A stretch of 64,000 nt of DNA from Sphaerisporangium cinnabarinum. Lineage in GTDB: Bacteria > Actinomycetota > Actinomycetes > Actinomycetales > Cellulomonadaceae. Position numbers and translations under genes: made by a program. Below the pieces are notes generated by a model, which searched no databases, was not told where the DNA came from, and saw only the letters and a list, made by a program, of their open reading frames with translations. Positions 16,244-26,215 of the stretch are shown here, one piece after another; the stretch's first letter is position 1, and every line of letters starts with the position of its first letter. Where the stretch lies: positions 1-64,000 of the forward strand of contig QAPD01000001.1 of the NCBI GenBank assembly GCA_003052455.1, in the 5' to 3' direction.

Positions 16244-16446
16244 GATCGCCATCCTCCCACGTCGGCGCCCTCGTCCCGGCGGCCGCCCGCAGTGCGGACC
16301 GACGGCGTGCGACGACGGTCGAGCGTTCCCCTGCGGCTTCGGTCACGTGGTCCCCTGCGGCGCGGCGCGCAGCGCCGTGCCCGCCGACGCGGCGGCCTGT
16401 GGACGACGACGTCGCGCGCCTCCGCGGGCGCGCTACGGTGCCGCGC

Positions 16447-17157
16447 ATGGTCCAGCAGGGGGACGGGACGAGGCACGCCGCGACATCGCGCCGCGGGTCG
16501 GGTGACGACGAGCCGGACGAGGCACGGGCGGCCGTCGTGACCGCGGGCGCGCCGAAGTCGTGGGGACGACGACGTCGCGCCGACCTCGCCCGGGAGCTCC
16601 GGGTCGCGGGCCGGGCGGGTGGAGTGCTCGCGCTGCTCGCGGTGCTGGCCGCGGTGTGGTGGTCGGGCCCGTCGTGGGCGACGCCCGCCGTCGCGGTCGT
16701 CGCCGCGGCAGGCGCGCTGCTCGCCGTGATCGACGCGCGCACGCACCGCCTGCCGGACGTGATCGTGCTGCCGACGGGGGTCGCGGTCGTCGTGCTGCTC
16801 GCGGTCGCGTCGCTCGCGGCGGGCGACGGGGAGCCGCTCGTCCGCGCGCTCGCCGGCGGCGCCGTGGGCTTCTGCGCCTACGCCGCGCTGCGGCTCGCGC
16901 ACCCGCCCGGGCTGGGTTTCGGCGACGTGAAGCTCGCGGGCACGCTCGGCACCCCGCTCGCGTGGCTCGGGTGGGCCGAGCTCGTCGCCGGGCTCCTCCT
17001 GCCGTTCCTGCTCGGCGGGGCGTGGGCGCTCGGCCTGGTGGTCTTGCGGCGCGCGCGCCGTGACACCGCGGTGGCCTTCGGCCCGTTCATGGTGCTCGGC
17101 GCCGGGGTCGCCGTCGGCTGGGGCCAGACGACGACCCGCGCGGTCCTCGGCGGCTGA
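16447..17157 (+). CDS. A24 family prepilin peptidase
   Basis: 236-residue membrane protease of the type IV prepilin peptidase catalytic domain, without the N-terminal methylase domain. After a charged cytoplasmic N-terminus (about 55 residues) there are about six hydrophobic segments. The two catalytic aspartates are visible: IDARTHRLPD and PGLGFGDVKLAG (GxGD). No pilin genes are in the window, so the substrate is unknown; such stand-alone enzymes usually serve Tad/Flp pili elsewhere. ATG 16447 is preceded by TACGGT (16434-16439) at seven bases, a leaderless arrangement; GTG 16399 is an alternative start. Confidence 0.85.
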   Translation: MVQQGDGTRHAATSRRGSGDDEPDEARAAVVTAGAPKSWGRRRRADLARELRVAGRAGGVLALLAVLAAVWWSGPSWATPAVAVVAAAGALLAVIDARTHRLPDVIVLPTGVAVVVLLAVASLAAGDGEPLVRALAGGAVGFCAYAALRLAHPPGLGFGDVKLAGTLGTPLAWLGWAELVAGLLLPFLLGGAWALGLVVLRRARRDTAVAFGPFMVLGAGVAVGWGQTTTRAVLGG

Positions 17158-17169
17158 TTCGCGTGGGGT

Positions 17170-18048
17170 TCAGACCGGGGCGCCGAGCGCGGAGCCGAGG
17201 GCGCGGTCCATCGTCGCCAGCGGCGCGGCCCTGCCCGTCATGAGCCGCACCTGCTCGGCCGCCTGGTGCAGGAGCATCCGCTCGCCGCTGACGACGGTGC
17301 CGCCGCCCGCGGTCCAGGCGACGGACAGCGCGGTGGGCCGGGGGTCGTAGACGACGTCGAGCAGCACCCCGCCGGGCGTCGCCCCCGCCCGGGACAGCGC
17401 GTCCGCCACCGGGTCGGCGGCACGCGACGGCAGGGTGGCCACGACGGCGTCCGTACGCACGAGGCGGTCGACGAGCGCGGGCGACGCGAGGTCCAGCACC
17501 TCGAACCGCGGCTCGACGCCCATGCGGTGCGCGGCGCGCTGCAGGGTCCCCGTGCGCCCGAGCGAGCGCACGAGGACGGTCGGTGCGGTGCAGCCCAGCT
17601 GCGCCAGCGCGGCGAGCGTCGAGGCGGCGGTCGCGCCGGCGCCCAGCACGACGGCGGAACGGACCTCCCGCTCCTCCAGCCCTTCGCGCAGCGCCGCGAC
17701 GAGGCCGTGCACGTCGGTGTTCGTCCCGACGAACGTCGGTCGCGTCCCACCCGTGGGCTGAACCACGAGCGTGTTGACCGCCCCGACGACGTTGGCGAGC
17801 GGGTCGACGTGGTCCAGCAGCGGGATCACCGCGTGCTTGAGCGGCATGGTCAGGCTCAGGCCCGCCCACGAGGCGTCGAGGCCGTTGACGAAGGCCGGGA
17901 GCTGCTCCTCGGTGGTGTCGATCGCCTCGTACGACCACCCGTCCAGCCCGAGCGCGTCGTACGCGGCACGGTGCAGCACCGGCGACAGCGAGTGCGCGAC
18001 GGGGTGGCCGAGGACGGCCGCGCGTCGCGGCGGGCGCTTGGTGCTCAC
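17170..18048 (-). CDS. aroE: Shikimate dehydrogenase family protein
   Basis: NADP-dependent reduction of 3-dehydroshikimate. 292 residues; substrate-binding N-domain AVLGHPVAHSLSPVLHRAAY and LSLTMPLKHAV (catalytic Lys), GAVNTLV, FVGTNTDVHGL (catalytic Asp), then the Rossmann part VVLGAGATAASTLAAL. GTG 18048 overlaps the mltG stop. As in mycobacteria it is separated from aroC/aroK/aroB by a prepilin peptidase gene and follows mltG-ruvX. Confidence 0.94.
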   Translation of the reverse strand: MSTKRPPRRAAVLGHPVAHSLSPVLHRAAYDALGLDGWSYEAIDTTEEQLPAFVNGLDASWAGLSLTMPLKHAVIPLLDHVDPLANVVGAVNTLVVQPTGGTRPTFVGTNTDVHGLVAALREGLEEREVRSAVVLGAGATAASTLAALAQLGCTAPTVLVRSLGRTGTLQRAAHRMGVEPRFEVLDLASPALVDRLVRTDAVVATLPSRAADPVADALSRAGATPGGVLLDVVYDPRPTALSVAWTAGGGTVVSGERMLLHQAAEQVRLMTGRAAPLATMDRALGSALGAPV

Positions 18049-19199
18049 CCGCCGTTCTCCGCCTGCCACCGACGCAGCTCGGCCACGTTCTTCTGGTGCT
18101 CCTCCCACGTCACCGCGAACTTGGTCTCGCCAGTCTCCAGGTTGACCGCGGTCCAGAAGATCCAGTCGCCTGGTTCCGGACTCACCACGGCCGCCAGCGA
18201 GTCGGCGCCTGGGCTCGCGATCGGAGTCGGGGGCAGACCCTTGTGGGCGTAGGTGTTGAACGGGTTGTCGGGGTTCCGGGTGTCCTCGCGCGTGAGCTCG
18301 GTACCCGGCTTGTCCAGGCCGTAGGCGACGGCCGCGTCGATCTCGAGCGCCATGTTGATGGCCAGGCGGTTCTCGATCGCGCGGGCCATCTTCGGTCGGT
18401 CGGGGGCGTACTTCGCCTCCCGTTCGATCAGAGAGGCCTTGTTCAGGACGGTCTCCCGATCCTCAGGGGCAACCCCCAGCTCATCCAGCTTCATCACGGT
18501 CTGCGAGACCATCTGCTGGATCACTGACTGCGGGCTCACGTCGCCCGGCTCGAGGACGTACGTCGTCGGGTAGAGCCAGCCCTCGTAGTTGCCGTTCGCC
18601 TCGGCGGGCAGCCCCGTGGCGGCGGTGTCGGCCATGGCCGCCTCGAACTCCGCGACGGAGATTCCCGTGACGGAGGACGACCGCTCGAGGATCTGCTTGA
18701 CGGTGTAGCCCTCGGGGATCGTGATCTTCGTCTCGACGCGCGAGTCGTTCGCCACGAGGCGCGCGACAGCGTCCTTCGCGGACATACCGAGGAGCAGCGT
18801 GTGCGTGCCCGGCTGGATCCTGCCGGCGTTCGGGTTCTCCTCGAACGCGTTCGCGAACGCCGCGGAGCTCGCGACGACGCCCGCCTCGGTGAGCACGGCC
18901 CCCATGTCGCGGCCCGTAGACCCGGGCTCGATCACGACGTCGACGGGCTCGGTCCCCGGGCCCTCGAAGTCCTTCGCCTCGAGCGGGTTCGCGAACCCGA
19001 AGAGGTCGGACGCGTTGTTGAGCAGGAGGTAGCCCGCTCCGCCCACCACGAGGAGGGAGACGAGCAGGACCACGAGGGCCCGGCGGCGCCGGCGCTGGCG
19101 TCGCTTCTTCGCGGCCCGGCGCGCGCGCTGCTCGGCGCGCGAGGAGCGCGCGGGCTGTTGCTCGCCCTGGACTGCGGGCCGTTCGAACAGGTCGGTCAC
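18045..19199 (-). CDS. mltG: Endolytic transglycosylase MltG
   Basis: Cleaves nascent glycan strands and so ends peptidoglycan polymerisation. 384 residues: a cytoplasmic N-terminus very rich in Arg/Lys (about 20-40), one membrane span ALVVLLVSLLVVGGAGYLLL, then the YceG domain outside the membrane with the catalytic Glu in NKASLIEREAKYAPDR, and YNTYAHKGLPPTPI-like C-terminal core (here NTYAHKGLPPTPIASPG). GTG 19199 overlaps the ruvX stop. Confidence 0.94.
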   Translation of the reverse strand: MTDLFERPAVQGEQQPARSSRAEQRARRAAKKRRQRRRRRALVVLLVSLLVVGGAGYLLLNNASDLFGFANPLEAKDFEGPGTEPVDVVIEPGSTGRDMGAVLTEAGVVASSAAFANAFEENPNAGRIQPGTHTLLLGMSAKDAVARLVANDSRVETKITIPEGYTVKQILERSSSVTGISVAEFEAAMADTAATGLPAEANGNYEGWLYPTTYVLEPGDVSPQSVIQQMVSQTVMKLDELGVAPEDRETVLNKASLIEREAKYAPDRPKMARAIENRLAINMALEIDAAVAYGLDKPGTELTREDTRNPDNPFNTYAHKGLPPTPIASPGADSLAAVVSPEPGDWIFWTAVNLETGETKFAVTWEEHQKNVAELRRWQAENGG

Positions 19200-19732
19200 G
19201 GTCGGTGGTCTCCTGTCGGGTCTACAGGTTCTCCGGCGCGCACCCCCGCGCCCCGCTCGGCCTCGAGAGCGGATTGCAGAATGATAACGGCGGCGGCCTG
19301 GTCGACGACGCTCCGGTGCTTGCGACCGGCGCGTCCCGACGCGTGCAGCGCCTGGTGGGCGCTGACGGTCGTCATCCGCTCGTCGACGAGGTGCACCGGC
19401 ACCGGTGCGACGACGCGAGCCACCGCACCAGCGTACGCCCGGGCGCCCTGGGCGGCGGCGCCCTCCCCGCCGGAGAGGTGCCGCGGCAGGCCCACGTACA
19501 CGACCTGGGCGTTGCGCTCCTCGACCTCGGCCGCGATGCGGGCGACGTCGGCGGGCACCGCCGCGCCGGCGCGCGTGTCGCGTGCGAGGGTCTCGACGGG
19601 AGTCGCGACGAGGCCGTCGGGGTCGCTCGCGGCCAGGCCGACGCGGACGCTGCCCACGTCGACGCCGAGGCGCGCCCCCCGCGGGAGGGGGGCGCGCCCG
19701 TCGTCGGCGGGCTGCACGGGCAGGCCGGTCAC
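19196..19732 (-). CDS. ruvX: RuvX/YqgF Holliday junction resolvase-like nuclease
   Basis: 178 residues, RNase H-like fold; in bacteria implicated in pre-16S rRNA 5' processing and junction resolution. Motifs: [16 protein letters not shown] (catalytic Asp), [28 protein letters not shown] and [13 protein letters not shown] with the last Asp. Overlaps alaS and mltG by four bases each, so the alaS-ruvX-mltG-aroE run is a tightly coupled operon. Confidence 0.93.
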   Translation of the reverse strand: MTGLPVQPADDGRAPLPRGARLGVDVGSVRVGLAASDPDGLVATPVETLARDTRAGAAVPADVARIAAEVEERNAQVVYVGLPRHLSGGEGAAAQGARAYAGAVARVVAPVPVHLVDERMTTVSAHQALHASGRAGRKHRSVVDQAAAVIILQSALEAERGAGVRAGEPVDPTGDHRP

Positions 19733-22416
19733 GCGCCGGCCGCGGCGCCGTCGCGCACGCCCCGGAGGGCGGCGGGCAGCGCGGACACGTCCGTGCCGCC
19801 GCCCTGGGCCATGTCGTCCTTGCCGCCGCCACCGCCACCGAGCGTCTGGGCGGCAGCCTTGGCGAGCACGCCGGCGCGCAGCCCGGCCGCACGCGCGGAG
19901 GCGTTCGTCACGACGACGACCTGCGGGCGACCCTTCGCGACGCCGCCGACGGCGACGACCGCGGGCTCCGACTCACCGAGACGGCCGCGCACGTCGAGCG
20001 CGAGCGCGCGCAGGTCGTCCGCGGACGCGACCTCGCCGGCGTCGTGCACGACGACGCGCGTGCCGCCCACGAGCTCCGCCCCGGCGGCGAGCGTGCCGGC
20101 CGCCGCGAGGAGCTGGGCCTGCCGGAGCTGGGCGAGCTCCTTCTCGGCGTCGCGCAGGCGCGACACGAGCATGCTCACGCGGTCGGGCAGCTCCTCGGTC
20201 CGCACGTTGAGCAGACCCGTGAGCTGACCCACGAGCGCGTGCTCCTTCGCCTGGAACCCGTACGCGCCGTCCCCGACGAGCGCGTCGACGCGCCGCACGC
20301 CCGAGCCGATCGACGACTCGCCGAGCAGCGTGACGAGGCCGAGCTGGCCCGTGCGCTGCACGTGCGTGCCGGCGCAGAGCTCGCGCGACCAGTCGCCGCC
20401 GATGGAGACGACGCGCACGGTGTCGCCGTACTTCTCGCCGAACAGCGCCATCGCCCCCAGGGCGCGCGCCTCGGTGATCGGCATGAGCTGGTCCGTGACC
20501 TCGAGGTTCTCCTGGAGCTGGGTGTTGACCCGCTCCTCGATCTCCGAGAGCGCGCCCGAGGGCACGGCGGACGAGCGGCGGAAGTCGAAGCGGATGCGGC
20601 TGGGCGCGTTCTCCGACCCGGCCTGCGTCGCGTCCTTGCCGAGCGACTCCTGGAGCGCCTTGTGGATCATGTGCGTCGCCGAGTGGGCGCGGCTGATCGC
20701 CTTGCGACGGTCGCGGTCGATCGTCGCGGTGCCCGGGTCGCCGAGCGCCGCGGTGCCCTCGACCAGGCGGCCGCGGTGCACCGACAGGCCCTTGATCGGG
20801 CGCTGCACGTCGTCGACCTCGATGGTCGCGCCGCCGTCGAGCACGATCCTGCCGTGGTCGGCGAGCTGGCCGCCGGCCTCCGCGTAGAACGGGGTGCGGT
20901 CGAGCACGACCTCGACGTCCGCCGGGGCCGTCGCGGCCGGGGCGGGGACGCCGTCGACCAGCAGACCGGCGACGCGCACCGCCGCGGACGACTCGGTGTA
21001 CCCGAGGAACTCCACGGGCGCCGCGAGCTCGGACGCGAGCGACTCGTACGCCGCCGTGTCGACGCCGCCCGAGCGCTTCGCGAGCGCGTCGGCGCGCGCC
21101 CGCTGACGCTGCTCGGTCATGAGCGCGCGGAACGCCTTCTCGTCGACCTGGACGCCCTGCTCGGCCGCCATCTCGAGCGTGAGGTCGATCGGGAAGCCGT
21201 ACGTGTCGTGCAGCGCGAACGCCTGGTCGCCCCCGAGCAACGGCGTCCCGCCCGAGCCGGCCGCGGCCTTGGCCCGCGACACGGCGGTGTCGAGGATCGT
21301 CGTGCCGGCCGTGAGCGTGCGCCGGAACGCGTCCTCCTCGGTGTAGGCGACGTCGGAGATGCGCGCGAAGTCGGTCGCGACCTCCGGGTACGACGGCGCC
21401 ATCGCGTCGCGGCTCACCGGGAGCAGCGCGGGCATGGCGCGGTCCTCGACGCCGAGCAGGCGCATCGCGCGCACCGAGCGGCGGAGCAGACGGCGCAGCA
21501 CGTAGCCGCGTCCCTCGTTGGACGGGCGCACGCCGTCGCTCATGATCATCAGGGCCGAGCGGACGTGGTCGGCCACGACGCGCATGCGGACGTCGTCCTC
21601 GTGGTTCGCGCCGTAGCGCTTGCCGGAGAGCGCCTCGGCCGCGGTGATGACGGGAAACACCTCGTCGATCTCGTAGAGGTTGTCCTTGCCCTGGAGAAGG
21701 TAGGCGACGCGCTCCAGGCCCATGCCCGTGTCGATGTTCTTGCGCGCGAGCTCCGAGACGATCCGGAACTCCTCCTTCGACTTCACGTCGTCGATCGCGT
21801 ACTGCATGAAGACGAGGTTCCAGATCTCCAGGTAGCGGTCCTCGTCGACGACGGGCCCACCCTCCTGGCCGAACTCGGGACCGCGGTCGATGTAGATCTC
21901 CGAGCACGGGCCCGCGGGGCCGGGCTGGCCCGTGGACCAGTAGTTGTCCTTCTTGCCGCGCGCCTGGATGCGCTCGTCCGGCAGGCCGGCGATGCGCTTC
22001 CAGAGCTGCCGCGCCTCGTCGTCGTCGTGGTAGACGGTGACCCACACGCTCTCGGGGTCGAACCCGTACTTCCCCTCCTCGCGCGCGCCCGTGACGAGGT
22101 CCCAGGCGTAGGTGATCGCGCCTTCCTTGAAGTAGTCCCCGAACGAGAAGTTGCCGTTCATCTGGAAGAACGTGCCGTGGCGCGTCGTCTTGCCGACCTC
22201 GTCGATGTCGAGGGTGCGCACGCACTTCTGGACGCTCGTCGCACGGTCCCACGGCGGGGTCTGCTCCCCCGTCATGTACGGGATGAACGGGACCATGCCC
22301 GCGATGGTGAACAGCGTGGACGGGTCCGGGGAGACGAGCGACGCCGACGGCACGACGGTGTGGTCGCGGTCGGCGAAGTAGTCGAGCCAGCGCTTGCGGA
22401 TCTCGGCGGTGCGCAT
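19729..22416 (-). CDS. alaS: Alanyl-tRNA synthetase
   Basis: 895 residues, full length. Class II catalytic core at the N-terminus ([33 protein letters not shown]), the editing domain with the zinc-type motifs [11 protein letters not shown] and CAGTHV, and the C-Ala domain ending in the glycine-rich [18 protein letters not shown] 22416 is preceded by AAGGA at a good distance. First gene of the unit that continues into ruvX. Confidence 0.97.
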   Translation of the reverse strand: MRTAEIRKRWLDYFADRDHTVVPSASLVSPDPSTLFTIAGMVPFIPYMTGEQTPPWDRATSVQKCVRTLDIDEVGKTTRHGTFFQMNGNFSFGDYFKEGAITYAWDLVTGAREEGKYGFDPESVWVTVYHDDDEARQLWKRIAGLPDERIQARGKKDNYWSTGQPGPAGPCSEIYIDRGPEFGQEGGPVVDEDRYLEIWNLVFMQYAIDDVKSKEEFRIVSELARKNIDTGMGLERVAYLLQGKDNLYEIDEVFPVITAAEALSGKRYGANHEDDVRMRVVADHVRSALMIMSDGVRPSNEGRGYVLRRLLRRSVRAMRLLGVEDRAMPALLPVSRDAMAPSYPEVATDFARISDVAYTEEDAFRRTLTAGTTILDTAVSRAKAAAGSGGTPLLGGDQAFALHDTYGFPIDLTLEMAAEQGVQVDEKAFRALMTEQRQRARADALAKRSGGVDTAAYESLASELAAPVEFLGYTESSAAVRVAGLLVDGVPAPAATAPADVEVVLDRTPFYAEAGGQLADHGRIVLDGGATIEVDDVQRPIKGLSVHRGRLVEGTAALGDPGTATIDRDRRKAISRAHSATHMIHKALQESLGKDATQAGSENAPSRIRFDFRRSSAVPSGALSEIEERVNTQLQENLEVTDQLMPITEARALGAMALFGEKYGDTVRVVSIGGDWSRELCAGTHVQRTGQLGLVTLLGESSIGSGVRRVDALVGDGAYGFQAKEHALVGQLTGLLNVRTEELPDRVSMLVSRLRDAEKELAQLRQAQLLAAAGTLAAGAELVGGTRVVVHDAGEVASADDLRALALDVRGRLGESEPAVVAVGGVAKGRPQVVVVTNASARAAGLRAGVLAKAAAQTLGGGGGGKDDMAQGGGTDVSALPAALRGVRDGAAAGA

Positions 22417-22482
22417 GATGTCCTTCGGAAAGAGGTCGGTGGTCGTGCGGGGTGGTGCGGTGGGCGCCGCAGGCTCGGCGTC

Positions 22483-22842
22483 CTAGAAGGAGTAACCGAG
22501 CAGGTCCTCGACGTCGTCCGTGTCGTCGAAGGCGTCCCGGCCGGCGGCGGCGGGGCGCGCGTGGCGTCCGGCCGCGCGACGTGCGCGGACGGCGTCCGGG
22601 TCCTCCTGGCCCTCGGCGAGCAGCGCCGCCATGAGCTCCTGCTCGCGCGCGTCGCGCGCGAGCGCGAACTCGGTGCGGAAGTCGCGGGCGATCTCGACGA
22701 CCTTCTCGCCGAGGCCGTTCACCTGCTCGGTCGCCTGGTCCACGAGCGACGCCGGCGCGTAGCGCGCCAGGACCTTCTTGCCGCGCACGACGACCACGAC
22801 CGTGATCGCGACGCCGACACCGATCCAGAAGACCCGGCGCAT
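22483..22842 (-). CDS. Small hypothetical protein with one N-terminal membrane span
   Basis: 119 residues: RRVFWIGVGVAITVVVVVRG forms a membrane anchor, followed by an Ala/Glu/Arg-rich helical region and an acidic C-terminus (DDTDDVEDLLGYSF). The ATG shares a base with the stop of the DUF948 gene, and the pair precedes alaS. Actinobacterial alaS clusters commonly carry such a pair; no function is known. Confidence 0.82.
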   Translation of the reverse strand: MRRVFWIGVGVAITVVVVVRGKKVLARYAPASLVDQATEQVNGLGEKVVEIARDFRTEFALARDAREQELMAALLAEGQEDPDAVRARRAAGRHARPAAAGRDAFDDTDDVEDLLGYSF

Positions 22843-23252
22843 CAGCGCGACCCCTCGGCGCGGCCCGTGGACGAGGCCGACGACCGGCCCGACGCCCGAC
22901 GGCCGCCGAACGAGCGTGCGGCGGCCTGGCGCACGCCGTAGGTGAACGCGGCGACCTTGACCAGCGGCGCGCCGAACGTCGCGGCGTACAGGCCCGTGAG
23001 CGCGGAGACGTTCTCGCTCACCTGGGCGGCCGACGTGGTGATGGTGTCGACCTTGACGAGCTGGCTGTTCGTCGTGGCGACGGTCGTCGCGGCCTCGTCG
23101 AGGATCGGCACCGAGTGGTCGGTGACCTCCTTGATGCTCGCGCGCGCCTCGTCGAGCACGCGGCCGAGCTTGAGGAGCGGCACCGCGAGCAGGCCGACGA
23201 GCAGCACGAACGCGACGGCTGCGATGAGGCCGGCCACATCTCCCAGGGACAT
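22842..23252 (-). CDS. DUF948 family membrane protein
   Basis: 136 residues. N-terminal membrane span (VAGLIAAVAFVLLVGLLAVPLL) followed by an amphipathic helical domain (KLGRVLDEARASIKEVTDH, then ILDEAATTVATTNSQL), the layout of DUF948 proteins, and an Arg/Ser tail. ATG 23252 has GGAGGAAG directly upstream. Probably membrane-associated and structural or chaperone-like; not characterised. Confidence 0.85.
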   Translation of the reverse strand: MSLGDVAGLIAAVAFVLLVGLLAVPLLKLGRVLDEARASIKEVTDHSVPILDEAATTVATTNSQLVKVDTITTSAAQVSENVSALTGLYAATFGAPLVKVAAFTYGVRQAAARSFGGRRASGRSSASSTGRAEGSR

Positions 23253-23453
23253 TCTTCCTCCAGTGCCAGTCACGGTGCCGCGTGCGCGGCACCCGTGCGC
23301 CGTACGCGCGGGACGGTCGTCGCCGCAGGGCTCCTCGCGGACGCACCCACGGCTCCGCGAAACACTACCCGCACCAGGGCGGGGACCGTCGTCGGGCACG
23401 GCGCGACCGCACCCGCGCGGGGCGGGCCGGCGCACCGGCCCGGACGCACGAAC

Positions 23454-23485
23454 GCCCCGCTCGCCGACGAAGCGGTGAGCGAGGC
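23454..23485 (-). terminator. Hairpin terminator after rpsD
   Basis: Arms 23477-23485 and 23454-23462 form a 9-bp stem with one G-U pair, 15 bases past the rpsD stop. There is no T-tract. Confidence 0.65.
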
Positions 23486-23500
23486 GTCCCGGGGCAGAGA

Positions 23501-24127
23501 TCAGCGAGCGTAGTACTCGACGACGAGCTGGACCTCGCACTGCACGGGGACCTCGGCGCGCTTCGGGCGACGCGTGAGCACCGCGCTGAGCTTCTCGAGC
23601 TGGACGTCCAGGTAGCCCGGGACGGCCGGCAGCACGTCACGGTGCGCGCCCGCGGCCGCCACCTGGAACGGGGTCGTCGCCTGGCTCTTCGGCTTGACCT
23701 GGAGGGTCTGGCCGGGCTTCACGCGGAACGACGGACGGTCCACGATCTTGCCGTCGACGAGGATGTGGCGGTGCGTGACCGCCTGACGCGCCTGCAGGAT
23801 GGTGCGGGCGAAGCCGGCGCGCAGCACGAGCGCGTCGAGACGCGTCTCGAGGTTCTCGACGAGCGCCTCACCGGTCAGGCCCTTGTCCTTGCGGGCGTCC
23901 TCGTACGCACGCGCGAGCTGCTTCTCGCGGAGCATGTACTGGGCGCGCAGACGCTGCTTCTCGCGGAGACGGACCGCGTAGTCCGACTCGGTGCGACGGC
24001 GGGCGCGGCCGTGCTCACCCGGGGGGTACGGGCGCTTCTCGAAGTGCTTGACGGCCTTCGGGGTGAGGGCGATGCCCAGGGCGCGGCTCAGGCGGACCTG
24101 GCGGCGCGAGCGCTTGACAGACGTCAC
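23501..24127 (-). CDS. rpsD: 30S ribosomal protein S4
   Basis: Primary 16S rRNA-binding protein that nucleates small-subunit assembly. 208 residues beginning [18 protein letters not shown]; the S4 RNA-binding domain is at residues about 98-160 ([34 protein letters not shown]). It has no CxxC zinc knuckle near the N-terminus, so it is the zinc-independent form. The gene stands alone outside the alpha operon, as in other actinobacteria, with its own promoter and leader. Confidence 0.97.
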   Translation of the reverse strand: MTSVKRSRRQVRLSRALGIALTPKAVKHFEKRPYPPGEHGRARRRTESDYAVRLREKQRLRAQYMLREKQLARAYEDARKDKGLTGEALVENLETRLDALVLRAGFARTILQARQAVTHRHILVDGKIVDRPSFRVKPGQTLQVKPKSQATTPFQVAAAGAHRDVLPAVPGYLDVQLEKLSAVLTRRPKRAEVPVQCEVQLVVEYYAR

Positions 24128-24168
24128 AGCGGTGTCTCATTCCTGTCGTTCGGGTTCTGACGTCACAC

Positions 24169-24203
24169 CTGGTCCCGAGAACCGGGTCCGGGTGCGGGAC
24201 CAG
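24169..24203 (-). promoter_or_regulatory. Inverted repeat in the rpsD leader
   Basis: CTGGTCCC (24169-24176) pairs with GGGACCAG (24196-24203), and the loop holds a competing CCCG/CGGG pair. It sits 42 bases upstream of the rpsD start, inside the likely 5' untranslated region. It may be an autoregulatory S4 site or part of an attenuator; it does not match any leader I can name. Confidence 0.5.
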
Positions 24204-24287
24204 CCGATGGACCGCACGCTCTTCCGCGAGAAAGGGCGAGGGGTCGGGGCCGAGGTCCCAGGTGGTCGCCGTGCAGGCAACCTGAGC

Positions 24288-24293
24288 AGTCTA
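24288..24293 (-). promoter_or_regulatory. Candidate rpsD -10 element
   Basis: TAGACT on the minus strand about 160 bases upstream of rpsD. Its first three bases are also the TAG stop codon of the island membrane gene that ends at 24291. No clear -35 was seen. Confidence 0.4.
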
Positions 24294-24878
24294 CCGCACC
24301 CGAAGACCTCGGCAGCGATGCGCGACAAACATGCCCGCGCACAGCAGCGCCACCGCGACCACCGTCGCGGGCAGAGAGCTTGCGGGATGCATCGGCCACG
24401 CCCACAGCGCGCCGCGATCCGCACCGGCGAAGGCAGCGAGAAGGACGCTCACGACGACCGGGACCACCGCTGCGCCCCTCCCTCCGACGACCGGTCGGGC
24501 AAGAAGCCCGGCCCCCACGAAGCCGAGCAGGTTCCGGACCGCGGCCAGGAGCACGTCGTCGACAAGGAGACCGACTACCACCAGAGGCAGAGCGACCGAT
24601 GCGAGCAACGCGACGATCAAGAGAGCGTCGAGGATCGCCGGGGCGCGCACCGCGACCTGCTCGGCGGCGTACGGCGGTTCGCCGATCGACCCCACGACGA
24701 GAGCGCCTTGAACCGCTGGAAGAAGGTAGGCGAGCGGTAGCGTCAGCGCGACACCGCTGCCGAGGTTGGGTATCGGCAACTCCCTGCTACCGAGGATGAC
24801 GACGACCGCCGACAGCACGATCGCGGACAAGAGGACGGCGCGGGCGCGTCGGACCGTCAGGTACCAGTCCACGCTCAT
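24291..24878 (-). CDS. Island integral membrane protein, probable ABC transporter component
   Basis: 195 residues with about five to six hydrophobic segments (AVLLSAIVLSAVVVIL, VALTLPLAYLLPAVQGALVV, LLIVALLASVALPLVVVGLLV, AAVVPVVVSVLLAAFAG, ATVVAVALLCAGMFV) and short loops; no recognisable catalytic motif. ATG 24878 overlaps the upstream permease-like gene by four bases, so it belongs to the same operon. I do not recognise the family. It is most likely a second membrane subunit of the transporter or an accessory protein. Base composition is lower in GC than the flanking housekeeping genes. Confidence 0.78.
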   Translation of the reverse strand: MSVDWYLTVRRARAVLLSAIVLSAVVVILGSRELPIPNLGSGVALTLPLAYLLPAVQGALVVGSIGEPPYAAEQVAVRAPAILDALLIVALLASVALPLVVVGLLVDDVLLAAVRNLLGFVGAGLLARPVVGGRGAAVVPVVVSVLLAAFAGADRGALWAWPMHPASSLPATVVAVALLCAGMFVAHRCRGLRVR

Positions 24879-26215
24879 GCCGTCCCGGACGGAAGGGGCG
24901 GGGCAGCAGACACCGAGCACGCGAGGACGGCCCTGCTCGCTTCCCGGATCCACTGCGCCTGCTCAGCCGTACCGAGCTCGAGCAGTCCGGTCAGCGCGAC
25001 ACGGTTCTCCTGGATCCCGCCGGCCACGAGCTCCACCACCTCGTCGGGAACGGCGAGCTCGGGCTGAGATCGACTCTCGCTGTCCGTACTCGCCAGATGC
25101 GCCGTGAGTCCCCGTGCCTGCCACCACAGGGAACCCAGCCACTGCGCGTCGACCAGCGGACCGAGATCCTGCGAGGCACCGGCGGGACGCTCGTCGAAGC
25201 ACTGGCCGGCGTCCGGGAACGCAGCACTCGTGGTCTGGCGGACCAACGACTCGTCGTCGCTTCCGGCGGCGAACCAGAATGCGCGTTCACCCGCGTTCTG
25301 AGCCGCACGCGAGTGCGCGGTCAGCCGGAGCGGGGGCTCGACACCCGTGACGCGAGAGACCGCCGCGATCGCTGAGGCGCCGTTGTCTGCTACCCGAGCG
25401 AGATCGCCGGCTTGTTCAGGCCAGACGCAGAACTCGACGGACTGCGAGGTCGTGCACTCGAGCGGCCCCTCGCGAACGGTCGTCGAAGACCATCCGAGCG
25501 GGAGCGCCAGGAGCACTGCCAGCGCGAGGAGGCCCACAGCACCCGCGAGACCACCCCCGACAGCGACGCGGCTCTCGTGAGCCATGATCGCGACGATGCC
25601 CAGCATGACGAGCGCAGAAGCCGTGACCAAGGAGGCGAGCGGAGCGCGCACGTCCAACGACTCAGAGACCGTGCAGCACGCGCCCGTCTCGACAAGGTGG
25701 CGCAGCCATGGCGGGTCGAGCGCAGCGGGGAACGCCAAGAGGTAGAACCACACAGCACCTGACAGGGCAGCGGCGACGGGCGTCCAGACGCGCAGTCCGA
25801 GCGCGAACCCGGTGACCGCTGCCGCGACGATCATCGCGACAGCAGGCAGAAGCGGAACGAGGTTCGGCACTCCGCTGTACGACAGCTTCGCGCCGGCGAC
25901 GACGGTGCCCGTGCCGAGCGCGACGGTTCCGGCGACAACGAGCGGCCACACCTGCTCTCCGACCACCACGACGAGGGCACGCCCCCGTGGCCCGAGGATG
26001 CCCCCTGAGCGCCGCAGCCGCGAACCTGCGATCGCCGCCGAGGCGGCAACCACGGGTGCGACCAGAACGACCGGCCATGCCCCGCTCGCCCCGACGGTGA
26101 TCGCACGAGGGTCGCCAGGGATCTCGTTGACGAGGAGGAACCAGACGGCGAGCGCCGTAGCCACGGGCGCGACGACGTAGGCACCGGAAACTGAGACCCG
26201 ATCCTCAAGTCTCAC
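24875..26215 (-). CDS. Island ABC permease-like protein with large extracellular C-terminal domain
   Basis: 446 residues. About seven membrane spans fill residues 1-245 (for example VAPVATALAVWFLLV, PLLPAVAMIVAAAVTGFAL, GGGLAGAVGLLALAVLLALPLGW). The remaining 200 residues look extracytoplasmic, with a short Cys-x-n-Cys pair (ECTTSQSVEFCVWPEQ) and two more cysteines near the C-terminus. That design, seven or so spans then a domain beginning CVWPE, resembles uncharacterised actinobacterial ABC membrane proteins I have seen beside one ATPase. GTG 26215 overlaps the ATPase stop (GTGA). Substrate unknown; toxin, lipid or peptide export or resistance are all possible. Confidence 0.75.
   Translation of the reverse strand: MRLEDRVSVSGAYVVAPVATALAVWFLLVNEIPGDPRAITVGASGAWPVVLVAPVVAASAAIAGSRLRRSGGILGPRGRALVVVVGEQVWPLVVAGTVALGTGTVVAGAKLSYSGVPNLVPLLPAVAMIVAAAVTGFALGLRVWTPVAAALSGAVWFYLLAFPAALDPPWLRHLVETGACCTVSESLDVRAPLASLVTASALVMLGIVAIMAHESRVAVGGGLAGAVGLLALAVLLALPLGWSSTTVREGPLECTTSQSVEFCVWPEQAGDLARVADNGASAIAAVSRVTGVEPPLRLTAHSRAAQNAGERAFWFAAGSDDESLVRQTTSAAFPDAGQCFDERPAGASQDLGPLVDAQWLGSLWWQARGLTAHLASTDSESRSQPELAVPDEVVELVAGGIQENRVALTGLLELGTAEQAQWIREASRAVLACSVSAAPPLPSGTA

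Noticed and set aside
16399-16446. Longer N-terminus for the A24 peptidase from GTG 16399
   Set aside because: It would place the -10-like TACGGT inside the gene, and the added residues do not resemble the family.
19181-19200. GTTCGAAC near the start of mltG as a LexA box
   Set aside because: Only one half-site; no GTTCG partner at the right spacing and it lies in coding sequence.
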